A stretch of DNA of 64,000 nt from an uncultured Myxococcales bacterium (GTDB lineage Bacteria; Myxococcota_A; UBA9042), in NCBI GenBank assembly GCA_903842345.1, contig CAIMLR010000002.1, positions 1-64,000 on the forward strand, given 5' to 3'. The position numbers and the translations under genes were made by a program. Numbering within the stretch: the first letter of the stretch is position 1; each line of letters opens with the position of its first letter. The notes under the pieces are model-generated. The model saw only the letters and a list, made by a program, of their open reading frames with translations. It was not told where the DNA came from and made no database searches. This document shows positions 1 through 8,945 of this stretch, piece after piece.

Positions 1-175
1 AACCGCCAAAGGTTGGGCGGCGCAGCGCGAGCTGCGGGACCGCAATGTGGTTCTGCGTCCGGTGAAAGCCGGATGCAGCGGCGGGGAGGTCGATTTTTTG
101 GGGCGGAGGTCCCCGGCGTAGCCGGAACTCCCGAATTTTTCTACCAAACGCCAATCCGCGGCGGCGAAACCTGCG
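1..175. other. Window-edge non-coding stretch with a strong hairpin
   Basis: No convincing gene is seen downstream of rluD up to the window edge. Positions 53-78 form a 10-bp stem (CTGCGTCCGG / CCGGATGCAG, one G-U pair) with a 6-nt loop. A run of six T follows at 92-97. A second short stem, CCGGC/GCCGG around 113-125, precedes a T5 run at 136-140. These could be terminator-like structures for a plus-strand gene lying off the left edge. The distance from the first hairpin to its T-run is long for a classical intrinsic terminator, so the role stays open. Confidence 0.3.
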
Positions 176-1192
176 CTAGACGTCTTCGGACAGCGGCGGA
201 AGCGCAATATTCTCGGCACCGTACAGCCCCCGCGCCACATCCATCAAGTCAGCGGGCCACGGGAGTTCCATGCGCAACTGACGCCCTGTACGCGGGTGCT
301 GAAACCCCAGCGCGTAGGCGTGGAGCGCTTGCCGCTTGATTGTGGCCAGAATCACTGCGTCGCCCATCGTCCGCGTTGTCTTGGGATGCGGCCGCACGCC
401 GCCGTAAAGGTGGTCGCCAGCGATGGGATGGCCTGATTCCGCCAGATGCATCCGAATCTGGTGGCTCCGCCCCGTCTCCAGCTGGCACACAACGAGCGTC
501 GTCAGCGCCGATCGCGCCAACACCGTCACGTGCGTCACAGCTTCCTTGCCTTCCGTGACCTTGCCGGTAAAGCGCTTGCGCTCCGTCGGATGGCGACCGT
601 GCAGCGTGCGAAACGTCATCTTCTCCTGCGGCAATTGCCCCAGCACAATGGCCACGTACCGCCGCTCGATGTTGTGCAGCGCGAACAGCGCCGCCAGCTT
701 CTTCATCGCCGTCTCGTTCTTGGACACGACAAGCAGACCAGAAGTGTCCTTGTCGATGCGATGCACCAAGCCGGGCCGATACGCGTCCTTTCCCTTCATC
801 GCCGCCATTTCCGGCGCGTGGTGCAGGAGCGCGTTCACCAGCGTGCCGTCCTCGTGGCCCGCCGCCGGGTGCACCACCAGCCCTGGCGGCTTGTCGATCA
901 CCAGCAAATCCGCGTCCTCGTAGACAATCGTCAGCGGAATCGCCTGCGCCTCAGCCGACAACTCCTGGCGCGGCTGGACGTCGATCTCAAAGATGTGCTG
1001 CTTGTTGACAAGCAAGCTCGGCTTGAGCTTGGTGTTGGCCTTCGCCGCTCCCGCGATCAGACGGACGTGCCCTGAGGCGAGGTGCTCCGTGGCGCGCGCC
1101 CGCGAGAGGCCGTCAATGCGGGCGCACAAGAGCGCGTCCAAACGCGTGCCGCCCTCGTCGGGTCGAACTTCAATGCGTACGGTTTCACTCAC
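176..1192 (-). CDS. rluD: Ribosomal large subunit pseudouridine synthase, RluA/RluD family
   Basis: This enzyme converts specific uridines of 23S rRNA to pseudouridine during large-subunit assembly in the cytoplasm. The 338-residue product has an N-terminal S4-like RNA-binding segment (about residues 15-75) followed by the RluA-type catalytic domain. The signature HRIDKDTSGLLV contains the expected catalytic Asp at residue 147. 'DKPPGLVVHPA' near residue 100 is also typical of the family. I chose the GTG at 1192 because it overlaps the stop of the upstream gene (GTGA). The longer reading frame would run through the coding sequence of that neighbour. The overlap suggests translational coupling with the upstream membrane protein. 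Assignment to RluD rather than RluA/RluC rests on the S4-containing architecture and length. Confidence 0.9.
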   Translation of the reverse strand: MSETVRIEVRPDEGGTRLDALLCARIDGLSRARATEHLASGHVRLIAGAAKANTKLKPSLLVNKQHIFEIDVQPRQELSAEAQAIPLTIVYEDADLLVIDKPPGLVVHPAAGHEDGTLVNALLHHAPEMAAMKGKDAYRPGLVHRIDKDTSGLLVVSKNETAMKKLAALFALHNIERRYVAIVLGQLPQEKMTFRTLHGRHPTERKRFTGKVTEGKEAVTHVTVLARSALTTLVVCQLETGRSHQIRMHLAESGHPIAGDHLYGGVRPHPKTTRTMGDAVILATIKRQALHAYALGFQHPRTGRQLRMELPWPADLMDVARGLYGAENIALPPLSEDV

Positions 1193-3915
1193 GGTGCTTT
1201 GGGCTCCGCAGCAGCCGGCGCCGCTGGCTTGCCGGCCACTTGCTCGCGGATCTTGCGGATCTCCGAGGCTTTCTCCGGCATGTCCTTGGCCCACTGGTCC
1301 AGCAATTCGCCGGCCTTCTCCTTGGCCATCCCCACTTGCATCGCCACCTGCATCTGGTGGAGCGCCGTGGCGTAGTCACCCAAATGCAGCGCAGCGTGCG
1401 CAAAATTCTGCTTCTGCTCCGGATAATCGGCGCGCGCCAGCTCCGCTGCCTCCTTGAAGTGCGGGAGCGCCTCCTGCCATTTGCCGAGCTTGCCCAGCAC
1501 TTCCGCCAGATCTGCCGCCCGATTCATCTTCTCCTTGTCCTTCTCGTCTTCACCGCGGCCATCATTGGCGACCGGCTCGGCGTACAGAAGCGTCAGATAC
1601 TCGGCCAGCGCCGGCCACTTCTCCGTCTTGCGCGCCGCGGTCACGCAATGCGTCAGCGTCGTCTTCCAGGAGCCCAGCAGCTGGCCACCGTCGTCCGTCG
1701 GCCAGTTGGGCGACTGACGGTACTCCGCGTACGGCTTGATTTGCGGCGCGAGGATCTTCAACTCCTCCTCGTATTTGCCTTTTTCCTCCAGCCATGCCGC
1801 GCGCACGTTGAGCGCGATCAGCTCGTCCGGCTTCAGCTTGAGCGCCACATCGATGGCCTCGTTCATCTTCGCGTCGTCGTTCAGGCGGCGATTGAACATC
1901 GCCAGATTGACCCACGCGTTCAGGAGGTTCGGGTAGAGCTTCAGCGAATTCTCAATGCTGTGAATCGCGTCCTTCGTCCGCCCAAGGCTGTTGAGGTTCA
2001 GGCCTTCGATGAAGTGATTCTGGAAATCGTCCGGATTGAGCGCGATCGCGCGCTGGATCGCGACCAGTCCCGCTTGCGCGCGCCCGCCTTTTTGCAGCGC
2101 CCGGCCGTCGGTGAAGCCGAGTTCCGCCACCAGCCAGCGCTGATGCAGCCCCTTCTCCTTGGCCTGCTCCACGGACAGGCTGCGGTAGCTGTCCAGGTTC
2201 ACGTCGCCCGGCACCAGGTAGATCGGTCCGAGGAATTTCAGGCCGATGACGCCCGCCAGAAGCACCGCGCCGCCCAGCCACATCGGCGTCGCGACGAGGT
2301 GGTTCTCGCCTTCGCCAAAGAAGCCGCGTTTGTAGAGGATCGCCTCGGCGCTCGCGATCGTCGCCAGGTGGAGGGCAAACAGGAACGTCGGACCCGGGAG
2401 TTGCAGCGGAAACGACGCCATCGCGTCGCCGCAAATCGCCACGAGCGACGCCAAGGACGCGAGCGAGCAGAACGCGAGCCAAGCGCCATCCTCCTGATCC
2501 TTGCCCGCCGGCATCGCCGCTTTGCGGACCGATCGCAGCGTCAGCCAAGCCGCCATCGCCAGCAAAGTCAGGAGCGCCAGCAGGCCATGCACGCCAAATT
2601 CCGAGCCAAACTGCAGGAAATCGTTGTGCGCGCGGATCGGCTGCTTCGCGATGTTGAACATTTCGTTCTTCTCGCGCTGCGTCACGTACTGCGGATAGAT
2701 GACGCGCCAGTTGCCTGCGCCGCCGCCCAGCGGCTTGTCCTTGATGGCTTCCACCGTCGACTCGGCCATGCCGATGCGCCAGCGGTAGTGGTTGGCCTTG
2801 CGGTCAAAGAACGAGTTGAACAGCTCCGGCACCGTCATCTTCTTCTTGTCGTCGACCGCGCCTGAGGCGGCATCGCTGGTCGGCTTGAAGTGATCGGCCA
2901 CGGCCACGATGGTCAACAGCGTGACGAACAGCACCGCGGCGGTCATCAAGACCTGCGTCGCCGGCGCGCCAAACAGCGCCGCCAAACCCGCCGGCCGATG
3001 CGGTTCGTCCGCGTCCGCGTGCGCGGCGGTCCGACTGCCCCACCAGGTGCCCAGCGCCAGTACGCCAATCGCCACGAGCACACCAAAGCCCGCGCCCAGC
3101 CACGCCGAGCGCGTCACGGTCAGGATCAGGAAGTACAGCATCGTGATGAGGCCCAGCGCGCTCGCGAGCCCAAGCGCGATCGCCTGCCACACGCGACCGC
3201 TGAGCAGCCACCGCAGGCACAGCGTGAGGACCACGTACGCCGCCGGCATCACCGCGACGATCTCCTGCGCCGCCATGTTGCGGTTGCCAAAGGTCGAACC
3301 GGGCAGTGTGATCAGATTCCAGTGCGGATCCGGGAGCAAACCGCGGATATTGTGCTGCTCGCCAATGCCGATCAGCGACACCAGAAGTCCGCCGAGCAGG
3401 TTGCCGAGAATGATGTACCAGAGCCGTTTGGGCGTCGTCAGGCTGAGCAGCGCAATTGCGAAGATCACCGCCGCGGACACCCAGCGGTGCGCATCCATCC
3501 GGGCAAAAATCGACAGCACGCCACCGGTCTGCGTCGGCGCGATCGCCACGCCGCCGGCGATCGCCAACATCAGCACGAGTCCCGGCCAAATCATCGGGGT
3601 TTTTGGCAACTTGAGCGGTCGGCCGGCCAGCGCCAGCGCGCCAGCGAGCACGACGAGCCACGCGGCGGCTTCCGCCATGATCATCTGCTTGGGCAGCTGA
3701 AACAGGTCGCGGATATGCGGCTCGACCTTGTACGGCAAGTACGCGCAAATAAAGCCCAAGAACAGCGGCAGGACGTGATCTTTCCAGTCCAGATCGTCGC
3801 TGGCCTTCGGCTGTCGCGGCGCATTGGCCACGACCTTGCGGACGGGCGGCGCTTCAGGCTCGAGACCGAGATTGGACTTCAACTCTTCAGGACGATTGCG
3901 ATTCTTCTTGGACAC
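1189..3915 (-). CDS. O-antigen ligase/polymerase-like membrane protein with C-terminal TPRs
   Basis: The 908-residue product has about a dozen hydrophobic segments in its first two thirds and TPR-like helices in the last third (roughly residues 620-900). Motifs of the Wzy_C/WaaL superfamily are visible: 'GSTFGNRNMAAQ', 'LTVTRSAWLGAGFG' and 'AHNDFLQFGSEFGVHGL'. Family members transfer or polymerise lipid-linked glycans at the periplasmic face of the inner membrane. Proteins with an added TPR tail are common, but their acceptor is usually unknown. The GTG at 3915 is chosen because AGGAG lies 8 nt upstream and the extra upstream residues look non-coding. The gene ends in a 4-nt overlap with rluD. 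Function as a surface-glycan enzyme is inferred from the family; no other glycan gene flanks it directly. Confidence 0.75.
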   Translation of the reverse strand: MSKKNRNRPEELKSNLGLEPEAPPVRKVVANAPRQPKASDDLDWKDHVLPLFLGFICAYLPYKVEPHIRDLFQLPKQMIMAEAAAWLVVLAGALALAGRPLKLPKTPMIWPGLVLMLAIAGGVAIAPTQTGGVLSIFARMDAHRWVSAAVIFAIALLSLTTPKRLWYIILGNLLGGLLVSLIGIGEQHNIRGLLPDPHWNLITLPGSTFGNRNMAAQEIVAVMPAAYVVLTLCLRWLLSGRVWQAIALGLASALGLITMLYFLILTVTRSAWLGAGFGVLVAIGVLALGTWWGSRTAAHADADEPHRPAGLAALFGAPATQVLMTAAVLFVTLLTIVAVADHFKPTSDAASGAVDDKKKMTVPELFNSFFDRKANHYRWRIGMAESTVEAIKDKPLGGGAGNWRVIYPQYVTQREKNEMFNIAKQPIRAHNDFLQFGSEFGVHGLLALLTLLAMAAWLTLRSVRKAAMPAGKDQEDGAWLAFCSLASLASLVAICGDAMASFPLQLPGPTFLFALHLATIASAEAILYKRGFFGEGENHLVATPMWLGGAVLLAGVIGLKFLGPIYLVPGDVNLDSYRSLSVEQAKEKGLHQRWLVAELGFTDGRALQKGGRAQAGLVAIQRAIALNPDDFQNHFIEGLNLNSLGRTKDAIHSIENSLKLYPNLLNAWVNLAMFNRRLNDDAKMNEAIDVALKLKPDELIALNVRAAWLEEKGKYEEELKILAPQIKPYAEYRQSPNWPTDDGGQLLGSWKTTLTHCVTAARKTEKWPALAEYLTLLYAEPVANDGRGEDEKDKEKMNRAADLAEVLGKLGKWQEALPHFKEAAELARADYPEQKQNFAHAALHLGDYATALHQMQVAMQVGMAKEKAGELLDQWAKDMPEKASEIRKIREQVAGKPAAPAAAEPKAP

Positions 3916-4091
3916 GGAGCGGCTCCTGGGCAATCGCCAGCGCTGGGCAAAAGCGCGCGGAGTGTAGCCGATTGCCACAAAAACGCACACTCGCAAAAAA
4001 TCGACATTCGAGGCCGCGGCAAAATCCGCGAACGGCCGAATACCTTCTTGGACTGCGCAGATGGACAGGCGCGGACAAGTTGGAGGAACCG

Positions 4092-4472
4092 ATGGGCTTT
4101 GACGGCAAGATGGGGCTGGGCAACAAGGAGACGCGGCGGCTGCAAGTGGTGCGGGACGCGGTCGCACAGACGGTGTCGATCGCGCGATTGGCGAGTCGGT
4201 CGCGGGATCGCGTAGGCGAGGAGCTGACGCGGCTGGGTGCGCTGCAGGAGTTGGCGCGGCTCTCGCCCATCGCGTGGCGGCAAGCGGCGCAGGAGCGGCG
4301 CGACGAGCTGGCGTTCTGGCTGTTCAACGCGGCGATCGGCCTCGCGGCGACGGGGGAACACGCGGCGGCCGCGGCGCTGCTGAACGCGCTGCCAGGCGTG
4401 CCCGCAGGCGCGCAAGGTCGGCGGGAGCTGCTGCTGGAGCTGTGCGCACAGGATTCCCGGCTGGCAGCTTGA
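4092..4472 (+). CDS. Small helical protein of unknown function
   Basis: This is a 126-residue, Ala/Leu/Arg-rich, predicted all-helical protein without signal peptide or membrane segment. I do not recognise its family. The ATG at 4092 is preceded by GGAGGA at a good distance, which favours a real gene. It is the first gene of a plus-strand series (FHA-AAA+ activator, aroQ, efp, TPR protein) and is divergent from the polymerase/ligase-like gene. The 176-bp divergent gap (3916-4091) should hold both promoters. Confidence 0.6.
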   Translation: MGFDGKMGLGNKETRRLQVVRDAVAQTVSIARLASRSRDRVGEELTRLGALQELARLSPIAWRQAAQERRDELAFWLFNAAIGLAATGEHAAAAALLNALPGVPAGAQGRRELLLELCAQDSRLAA

Positions 4473-4592
4473 GCACCCGTGAGAACAGGCTTGCGCCGAC
4501 GGTGGCACGCCGCGGGTCCGGGCCAAACGACGGCGAAGCGGCCGGGAATTCACAACGCCAAAGTGGCAGAAACAGCAGATACAGGGGCGATC

Positions 4593-5825
4593 ATGGCGGA
4601 CGATCAGAAATGGCTGGTATGCGTCCCGGCGGCCGGTGGCTGGCGGCGAATCGAGGTGAGGCAGCGTCTGGTCCTCGGCAGCAGTGCGGGCTGCGATGTG
4701 CGGATTGCCAGACCGGGTGTCGCCCTGCAGCACGTGCGGCTGCAGGTTGTCGGCGACCAACTGCAGGCGTGTGATCTGGCTGGCGGCAATGCGACGACGT
4801 GCGCTGGCAAGCCGCTGACGGCCCGCGCGATCACGCTGCAATCCGGCGATCTGCTGCGGCTGGGACAATTGCCCGTGCTGGTCCTGCGGGCTTGCGGCAA
4901 CCGGGTCACCGTGGGCGCGCTGGGGTCGGCGGCGCCCGCGATGCTGGAGGTCATGCAGCAGTTGGCGCTGGCGGCGGCGACGCCGTGGCCGATCCTGCTG
5001 ACGGGAGAGTCGGGCGTGGGCAAGGAGTTGGCGGCGCGGGCGGTGCACGATCTCTCGGCGCGGCGCGAAGGTCCCTGGCTGGCGGTGAACTGCAGCACGC
5101 TGGCGGGCGACATGGTGGCCGCTGAGCTGTTCGGCGCCCAGCGCGGCGCGTACACCGGCGCGACTGAAAACCGCAAAGGCGCGTTTGAGCGCGCCGACGG
5201 CGGGACGCTCTTCCTCGACGAGATCGGCGAGTTGCCGGCCGAGGCCCAAGCGATGCTGCTGCGCGTGCTGGAAGTCGGCGAAATCCAGGTACTGGGCGGT
5301 CCCGTGCGCAAGGTGGACGTCCGCGTGGTGTGCGCAACGCACCGCGATCTGCCGAAGCTGGTGCACGAGCAGAAGTTCCGCCTCGATCTGCTGCACCGCC
5401 TGGATGTGGCACATCTGCGCATCCCGCCGCTGCGGGAGCGGCCCGGCGACGTCGCGTCGCTGTTCAGCCATTTTCTCGACGATGTGCCCTTGCCGCCGGG
5501 CGCCGCGGCGCTTCTCCAAGCGCAGCCGTGGCCGGGCAACGTACGGCAACTCCGCAACATCGCAAAACGCCTGCTGCTTCGCTGCCATTTCCAACGTCCC
5601 CGTCTGGACGACCTGCGCAGCCTGCTGGCTGAAAGTCAGGGTGCGGCGCCACACCTCCAGCTCCTGCCGGGCGGTCGCGCCGACCGCAAGGCCCAGCGCC
5701 AGCGCGCGGTGGCGGAATTGCTGGCGGGCGAGCAACAGGTGGCGGCGGCGTGGCGCAAGTCCGGTCTGCCGCGCGGCACGTTTTTCCGCTACGTGAAGGA
5801 GGTTCGGATGGCCGCAACCGCCTAG
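4593..5825 (+). CDS. FHA-domain sigma-54-type AAA+ transcriptional activator
   Basis: This 410-residue protein combines an N-terminal FHA-like phosphothreonine-binding domain (about 25-98) with a central AAA+ domain of the NtrC class. The AAA+ domain shows Walker A GESGVGKE (138-145), GAYTGA (185-190, the sigma-54 contact loop, usually GAFTGA) and Walker B TLFLDE (205-210). The last 30 residues ('VAAAWRKSGLPRGTFFRYV') resemble a Fis-type helix-turn-helix. FHA-linked activators of sigma-54 RNA polymerase are frequent in myxobacteria, where Ser/Thr kinase signalling replaces receiver input. No kinase gene is adjacent. The ATG at 4593 fits the FHA domain start; the frame is open further upstream without any recognisable domain. 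Targets are unknown. Confidence 0.85.
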   Translation: MADDQKWLVCVPAAGGWRRIEVRQRLVLGSSAGCDVRIARPGVALQHVRLQVVGDQLQACDLAGGNATTCAGKPLTARAITLQSGDLLRLGQLPVLVLRACGNRVTVGALGSAAPAMLEVMQQLALAAATPWPILLTGESGVGKELAARAVHDLSARREGPWLAVNCSTLAGDMVAAELFGAQRGAYTGATENRKGAFERADGGTLFLDEIGELPAEAQAMLLRVLEVGEIQVLGGPVRKVDVRVVCATHRDLPKLVHEQKFRLDLLHRLDVAHLRIPPLRERPGDVASLFSHFLDDVPLPPGAAALLQAQPWPGNVRQLRNIAKRLLLRCHFQRPRLDDLRSLLAESQGAAPHLQLLPGGRADRKAQRQRAVAELLAGEQQVAAAWRKSGLPRGTFFRYVKEVRMAATA

Positions 5826-5869
5826 CGCGCAGTTGACACGATCGGCTGCGACAGGCGACAACCCGGGCC

Positions 5870-6316
5870 ATGCGCGTCGACGTCCTCCATGGCCCGAACT
5901 TGAATTTGCTCGGAGAACGCGAGCCGGCGCTCTACGGCCACGAGACATTGGCCGGGATCGACGGTCATCTCGTGGCGATCGGCAAGGAATTGTCCTGCGA
6001 AGTCAGGACGTTTCAGAGCAATCACGAAGGCGCGCTCATCGACTACCTGCATGCGACGCGTCAGCTGACAGACGCTTACATCCTCAATCCGGCAGGGTAT
6101 ACTCACACGAGCGTCGCCCTGCGCGATGCTGTGATTGCGGTTGCCAAGCCGTCGATTGAAGTGCATTTGAGCAACACCGAGGCGCGCGAAGCGTTTCGGC
6201 ACAAGTCCTTGCTGGCTGATGTGGTGATGGGCCGCATCCAGGGACTCGGGGCCCAGGGGTACGAATGGGCGCTGCGTGCGCTCGTCGCCCACCTGCGCAC
6301 CAAACGACAGGCGTGA
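5870..6316 (+). CDS. aroQ: 3-dehydroquinate dehydratase, type II
   Basis: This enzyme dehydrates 3-dehydroquinate to 3-dehydroshikimate, step three of the shikimate pathway. The 148-residue length is typical of the dodecameric type II enzyme. Diagnostic motifs are GPNLNLLG (8-15), the catalytic Tyr at 22, NPAGYTHTSVALRDA (71-85, with the catalytic-site Asn and His) and EVHLSN (95-100). The ribosome-binding site is weak. The gene lies 44 bp after the FHA-AAA+ activator and 51 bp before efp, an aroQ-efp order found in many bacteria. No other shikimate gene is in the window. Confidence 0.95.
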   Translation: MRVDVLHGPNLNLLGEREPALYGHETLAGIDGHLVAIGKELSCEVRTFQSNHEGALIDYLHATRQLTDAYILNPAGYTHTSVALRDAVIAVAKPSIEVHLSNTEAREAFRHKSLLADVVMGRIQGLGAQGYEWALRALVAHLRTKRQA

Positions 6317-6367
6317 ACAGTACGGGCCGTCCCAACCACTTATTTGCCTTAGGAAAGAGACCAAGAC

Positions 6368-6937
6368 ATGGCTTCAACGATCGATACCTCAGAGTTCAAG
6401 AAGGGCCTCAAGTTTGAGATGGACGGCGGTCCGTGGGAGATCGTTGATTTCCAGCACGTGAAGCCGGGCAAGGGCTCCGCGTTCGTGCGGACCCGCATCA
6501 AGAACCTGCTGACCAACAACGTGATCGACCGGACCTTCCGCTCCGGCGACAAGGTCGACGTGGCCGAGTGCGAGGAGATCGACGCGACCTTCCTGTACTT
6601 CGACGGCGCGTTCCACTTCATGAACACGGAATCGTTCGAAAGCTTTGAAGTGCCGGACACCGCGGTCGGCGATGCCAAGAACTTCCTGACGGAGAACCTC
6701 AAGGTCGAGATCCTGCTGTACAACGGCCGGGCGATCGCGATTGAGCTGCCCAACTTCATCATTGCCAAGATCACCGAGTGCGAACCGGCGATCGCCGGCA
6801 ACACCGCGCAGGGCGCGACCAAGTCCGTGACCGTGGAAACTGGCTACAAGCTGCAAGTTCCGCTGTACATCACGGATGTGGATGTGCTCAAGATCGATAC
6901 CCGTGATGGCCGCTACGTCGAACGCGTCAGCCGCTGA
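6368..6937 (+). CDS. efp: Translation elongation factor P
   Basis: EF-P binds stalled ribosomes and promotes peptide-bond formation at polyproline stretches. The 189-residue product has the three-domain length of the family. The tip of domain I reads VKPGKGSAFVR, with Lys35 at the position that is lysylated in enterobacteria (Lys34 in E. coli). A Lys there argues against the rhamnosylated Arg type. No EpmA/EpmB-like gene is visible here, so the modification state is unknown. GGAAAGAG lies just upstream of the ATG. The next gene encodes a protein with long Pro-rich stretches that could itself need EF-P, although this is only suggestive. Confidence 0.95.
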   Translation: MASTIDTSEFKKGLKFEMDGGPWEIVDFQHVKPGKGSAFVRTRIKNLLTNNVIDRTFRSGDKVDVAECEEIDATFLYFDGAFHFMNTESFESFEVPDTAVGDAKNFLTENLKVEILLYNGRAIAIELPNFIIAKITECEPAIAGNTAQGATKSVTVETGYKLQVPLYITDVDVLKIDTRDGRYVERVSR

Positions 6938-6969
6938 TTGTTTCTTAACCGCTGTCTGCCGGAGCCGAA

Positions 6970-8904
6970 GTGGCCACGCCCGCCAGTGCTGATCCGAATC
7001 GCTTCCGTCGCCCGCTGGCATCGTCTGCCGCGCGGGGTGGCGATGCCGTGGGCAACGTCCAAGACGTGCGCGAACGGCTGAAGAAGGTCGAGCAGCTGCA
7101 GGCCACCGGCAAGACGTCGGAAGCCGTCGCAGAATTGGTGTCCATTGCCGAGGCGTACGCGACGCGCGGCGCTCCGGTCAAAGCCGTGGCCGTCCTGCGG
7201 CAAGCTGCGAAGATCCGACCGGAGGCCGCGGACATCCGCGTGGCGCTTGGCGACGTGCAGCAGCAGTTGCGGATGGTTGAGGATGCCGCACGCGAGTACG
7301 GTGCGGCTTTTGAGATCTACGAACGCGCGCGGCAGTTTGGCGACATGATGCAGGTGCTTGGCCGCCTGCTGGAGATGGACCCGGACAATCTGGCGGGACA
7401 ACTGCAATTGGCCGAACACCTGGCGCGCGCGGGTCACAACCACGAAGCGGCCGAGCTGATGCGCACGTTGGCGGCGACGCTGCTCCGCAAGGGCGCCGTC
7501 GAGGACTGGGAGAAGGTCGCCGAACGCGCCCATGGTCTGGAAGCGACCGACGCGACGCTGGCCCACGATCTGGCGCTGCATTACGTGCGGTCGGGGCGAC
7601 CCACGTTGGCGCTGAGCAAGCTGCTGCGCTGCTACGAGTCGGTGCCCAATGACGCCGAACTGCTGGAGCTGATCATTGAGGCGCTGGAGCAGCTGGGCCA
7701 GCGGGAAAAAGCCGCGGTGATTTGCCGGCAGCTCATCCGCACCTTTGAGCGCAATGGCCTGAAAGATGAGGCGAATCGTGCGCTGGAGCGGCTGTACTGG
7801 CTGGCGCCGGACGACGAGCGGGCGCGCGCGCACATCGGCGTGATGGCGCCTTCCGTGCAGGGCGGCACGGTGATTGAGTTGCAGGCCGGCAATAGCGGCG
7901 CGTTGGCGGCAGCACCGGTTGAGGCCGCGCCGGCTGGTGTGGCGGTGGCGCGCAGCCGCCCGGGAACGATGGCGCTGCCTGAGGCCGACATGGAACGCCT
8001 GCATGCGGCGATCGCCCGCCAGGCGGAGGAAAAGGCCGCCGCGCTGCTGACCGATGCGCCGCCGCTGCCCGACGATGAGCCGCCGCCGGTGCCGACGACG
8101 CCGCTCGTGCGCGAGACGACGCCCGACTTTCCGTCAGCGCACAAGCCCACGCCCGCCGTCGTGCATGCGCCGACAGCCACGCTTGTCGCCCCGGCTCGGC
8201 CACACGTCGTCGCGCCGCAAGCGCCGGTCGCCGTCCAGCCAGTCGCGCCCGTCCAGCCGCAACTGCGCCCGCCAGTGCAGTCACAGCCTGTGCCGGTCCA
8301 ACCGGCGCACGTTCCGCAATCGGTGACCGCGCCCATGGCGATGCGCGCCGCGGACATGACGCCGCGGCCTACGGACCTGAGCCCGGTGCGTCAGGTGTCG
8401 CAATCGCTGCGCGTGACCCATCAGCAGGCGCTTGAGGCGCTTTCTGAGCTGGGCGATCTGGACGAGAGCGAGGACGATTGGGACGACGAGGCCGGCTTTG
8501 ACACCGCCGAGCGGACGCTCGTGGAAGAGATCAACGTCGAGACGTTGGAGAAGCACGGCCTCCGGCTGGGCGATCGCGCCGCGCCGGACCTGATGATGCC
8601 GGTGACCGCGCGCTCGCAGCCCGCTTCGGCGCCGGAGCCGGAGACCGCGTTCAATCCGGTGGCGCCGGCGCAGGCGCGTTCGCAGATCCTGCCGCGCCCC
8701 CGTTTGTCGCGCCAGCCGGGCACGGAACCCGCAGCAGCGCCGCGGGACATGAGCCGCGATCTCGGCACGCTCGATTTCTTCATCGAGCGTGGGTTTCACG
8801 ACAGCGCCGTGGCGTTGCTCGACGCGCTCGACCAGCGCCATCCGGGCGCGCCGGAGTTGGCGGGCTACCGCACCCGGGTCAGCCACATGCGCCGGGACAC
8901 CTGA
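6970..8904 (+). CDS. TPR protein with long Pro/Ala/Val-rich linker
   Basis: The 644-residue protein starts at GTG 6970 behind a GGAG. Residues about 30-270 are tandem TPR-like helix pairs ('AVLRQAAKIRPEAADIRVAL', 'LGRLLEMDPDNLAGQLQLAE'). Residues about 340-470 form a low-complexity Pro/Val/Gln linker. A short acidic stretch and a final helical segment ('LDFFIERGFHDSAVALLDAL') follow. There is no signal peptide or membrane segment, so a cytoplasmic scaffold is likely. It follows efp by 32 bp and is probably cotranscribed with it. The exact partner or pathway cannot be stated from sequence. Confidence 0.75.
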   Translation: MATPASADPNRFRRPLASSAARGGDAVGNVQDVRERLKKVEQLQATGKTSEAVAELVSIAEAYATRGAPVKAVAVLRQAAKIRPEAADIRVALGDVQQQLRMVEDAAREYGAAFEIYERARQFGDMMQVLGRLLEMDPDNLAGQLQLAEHLARAGHNHEAAELMRTLAATLLRKGAVEDWEKVAERAHGLEATDATLAHDLALHYVRSGRPTLALSKLLRCYESVPNDAELLELIIEALEQLGQREKAAVICRQLIRTFERNGLKDEANRALERLYWLAPDDERARAHIGVMAPSVQGGTVIELQAGNSGALAAAPVEAAPAGVAVARSRPGTMALPEADMERLHAAIARQAEEKAAALLTDAPPLPDDEPPPVPTTPLVRETTPDFPSAHKPTPAVVHAPTATLVAPARPHVVAPQAPVAVQPVAPVQPQLRPPVQSQPVPVQPAHVPQSVTAPMAMRAADMTPRPTDLSPVRQVSQSLRVTHQQALEALSELGDLDESEDDWDDEAGFDTAERTLVEEINVETLEKHGLRLGDRAAPDLMMPVTARSQPASAPEPETAFNPVAPAQARSQILPRPRLSRQPGTEPAAAPRDMSRDLGTLDFFIERGFHDSAVALLDALDQRHPGAPELAGYRTRVSHMRRDT

Positions 8905-8945
8905 GCGAACGCGACCGAATCAAGCTCGTCTTTTGACTTTTCGCG

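Noticed and set aside
51-130. Cobalamin or other riboswitch at the left edge because of GGTGAAAGCC.
   Set aside because: The other conserved boxes and a following cobalamin-type gene are absent; the sequence is explained by a simple hairpin.
4564-4582. TGGCAG upstream of the FHA-AAA+ gene as a sigma-54 promoter.
   Set aside because: The -12 part (TTGC) is missing; only the -24-like hexamer matches, so no autoregulatory sigma-54 promoter is claimed.
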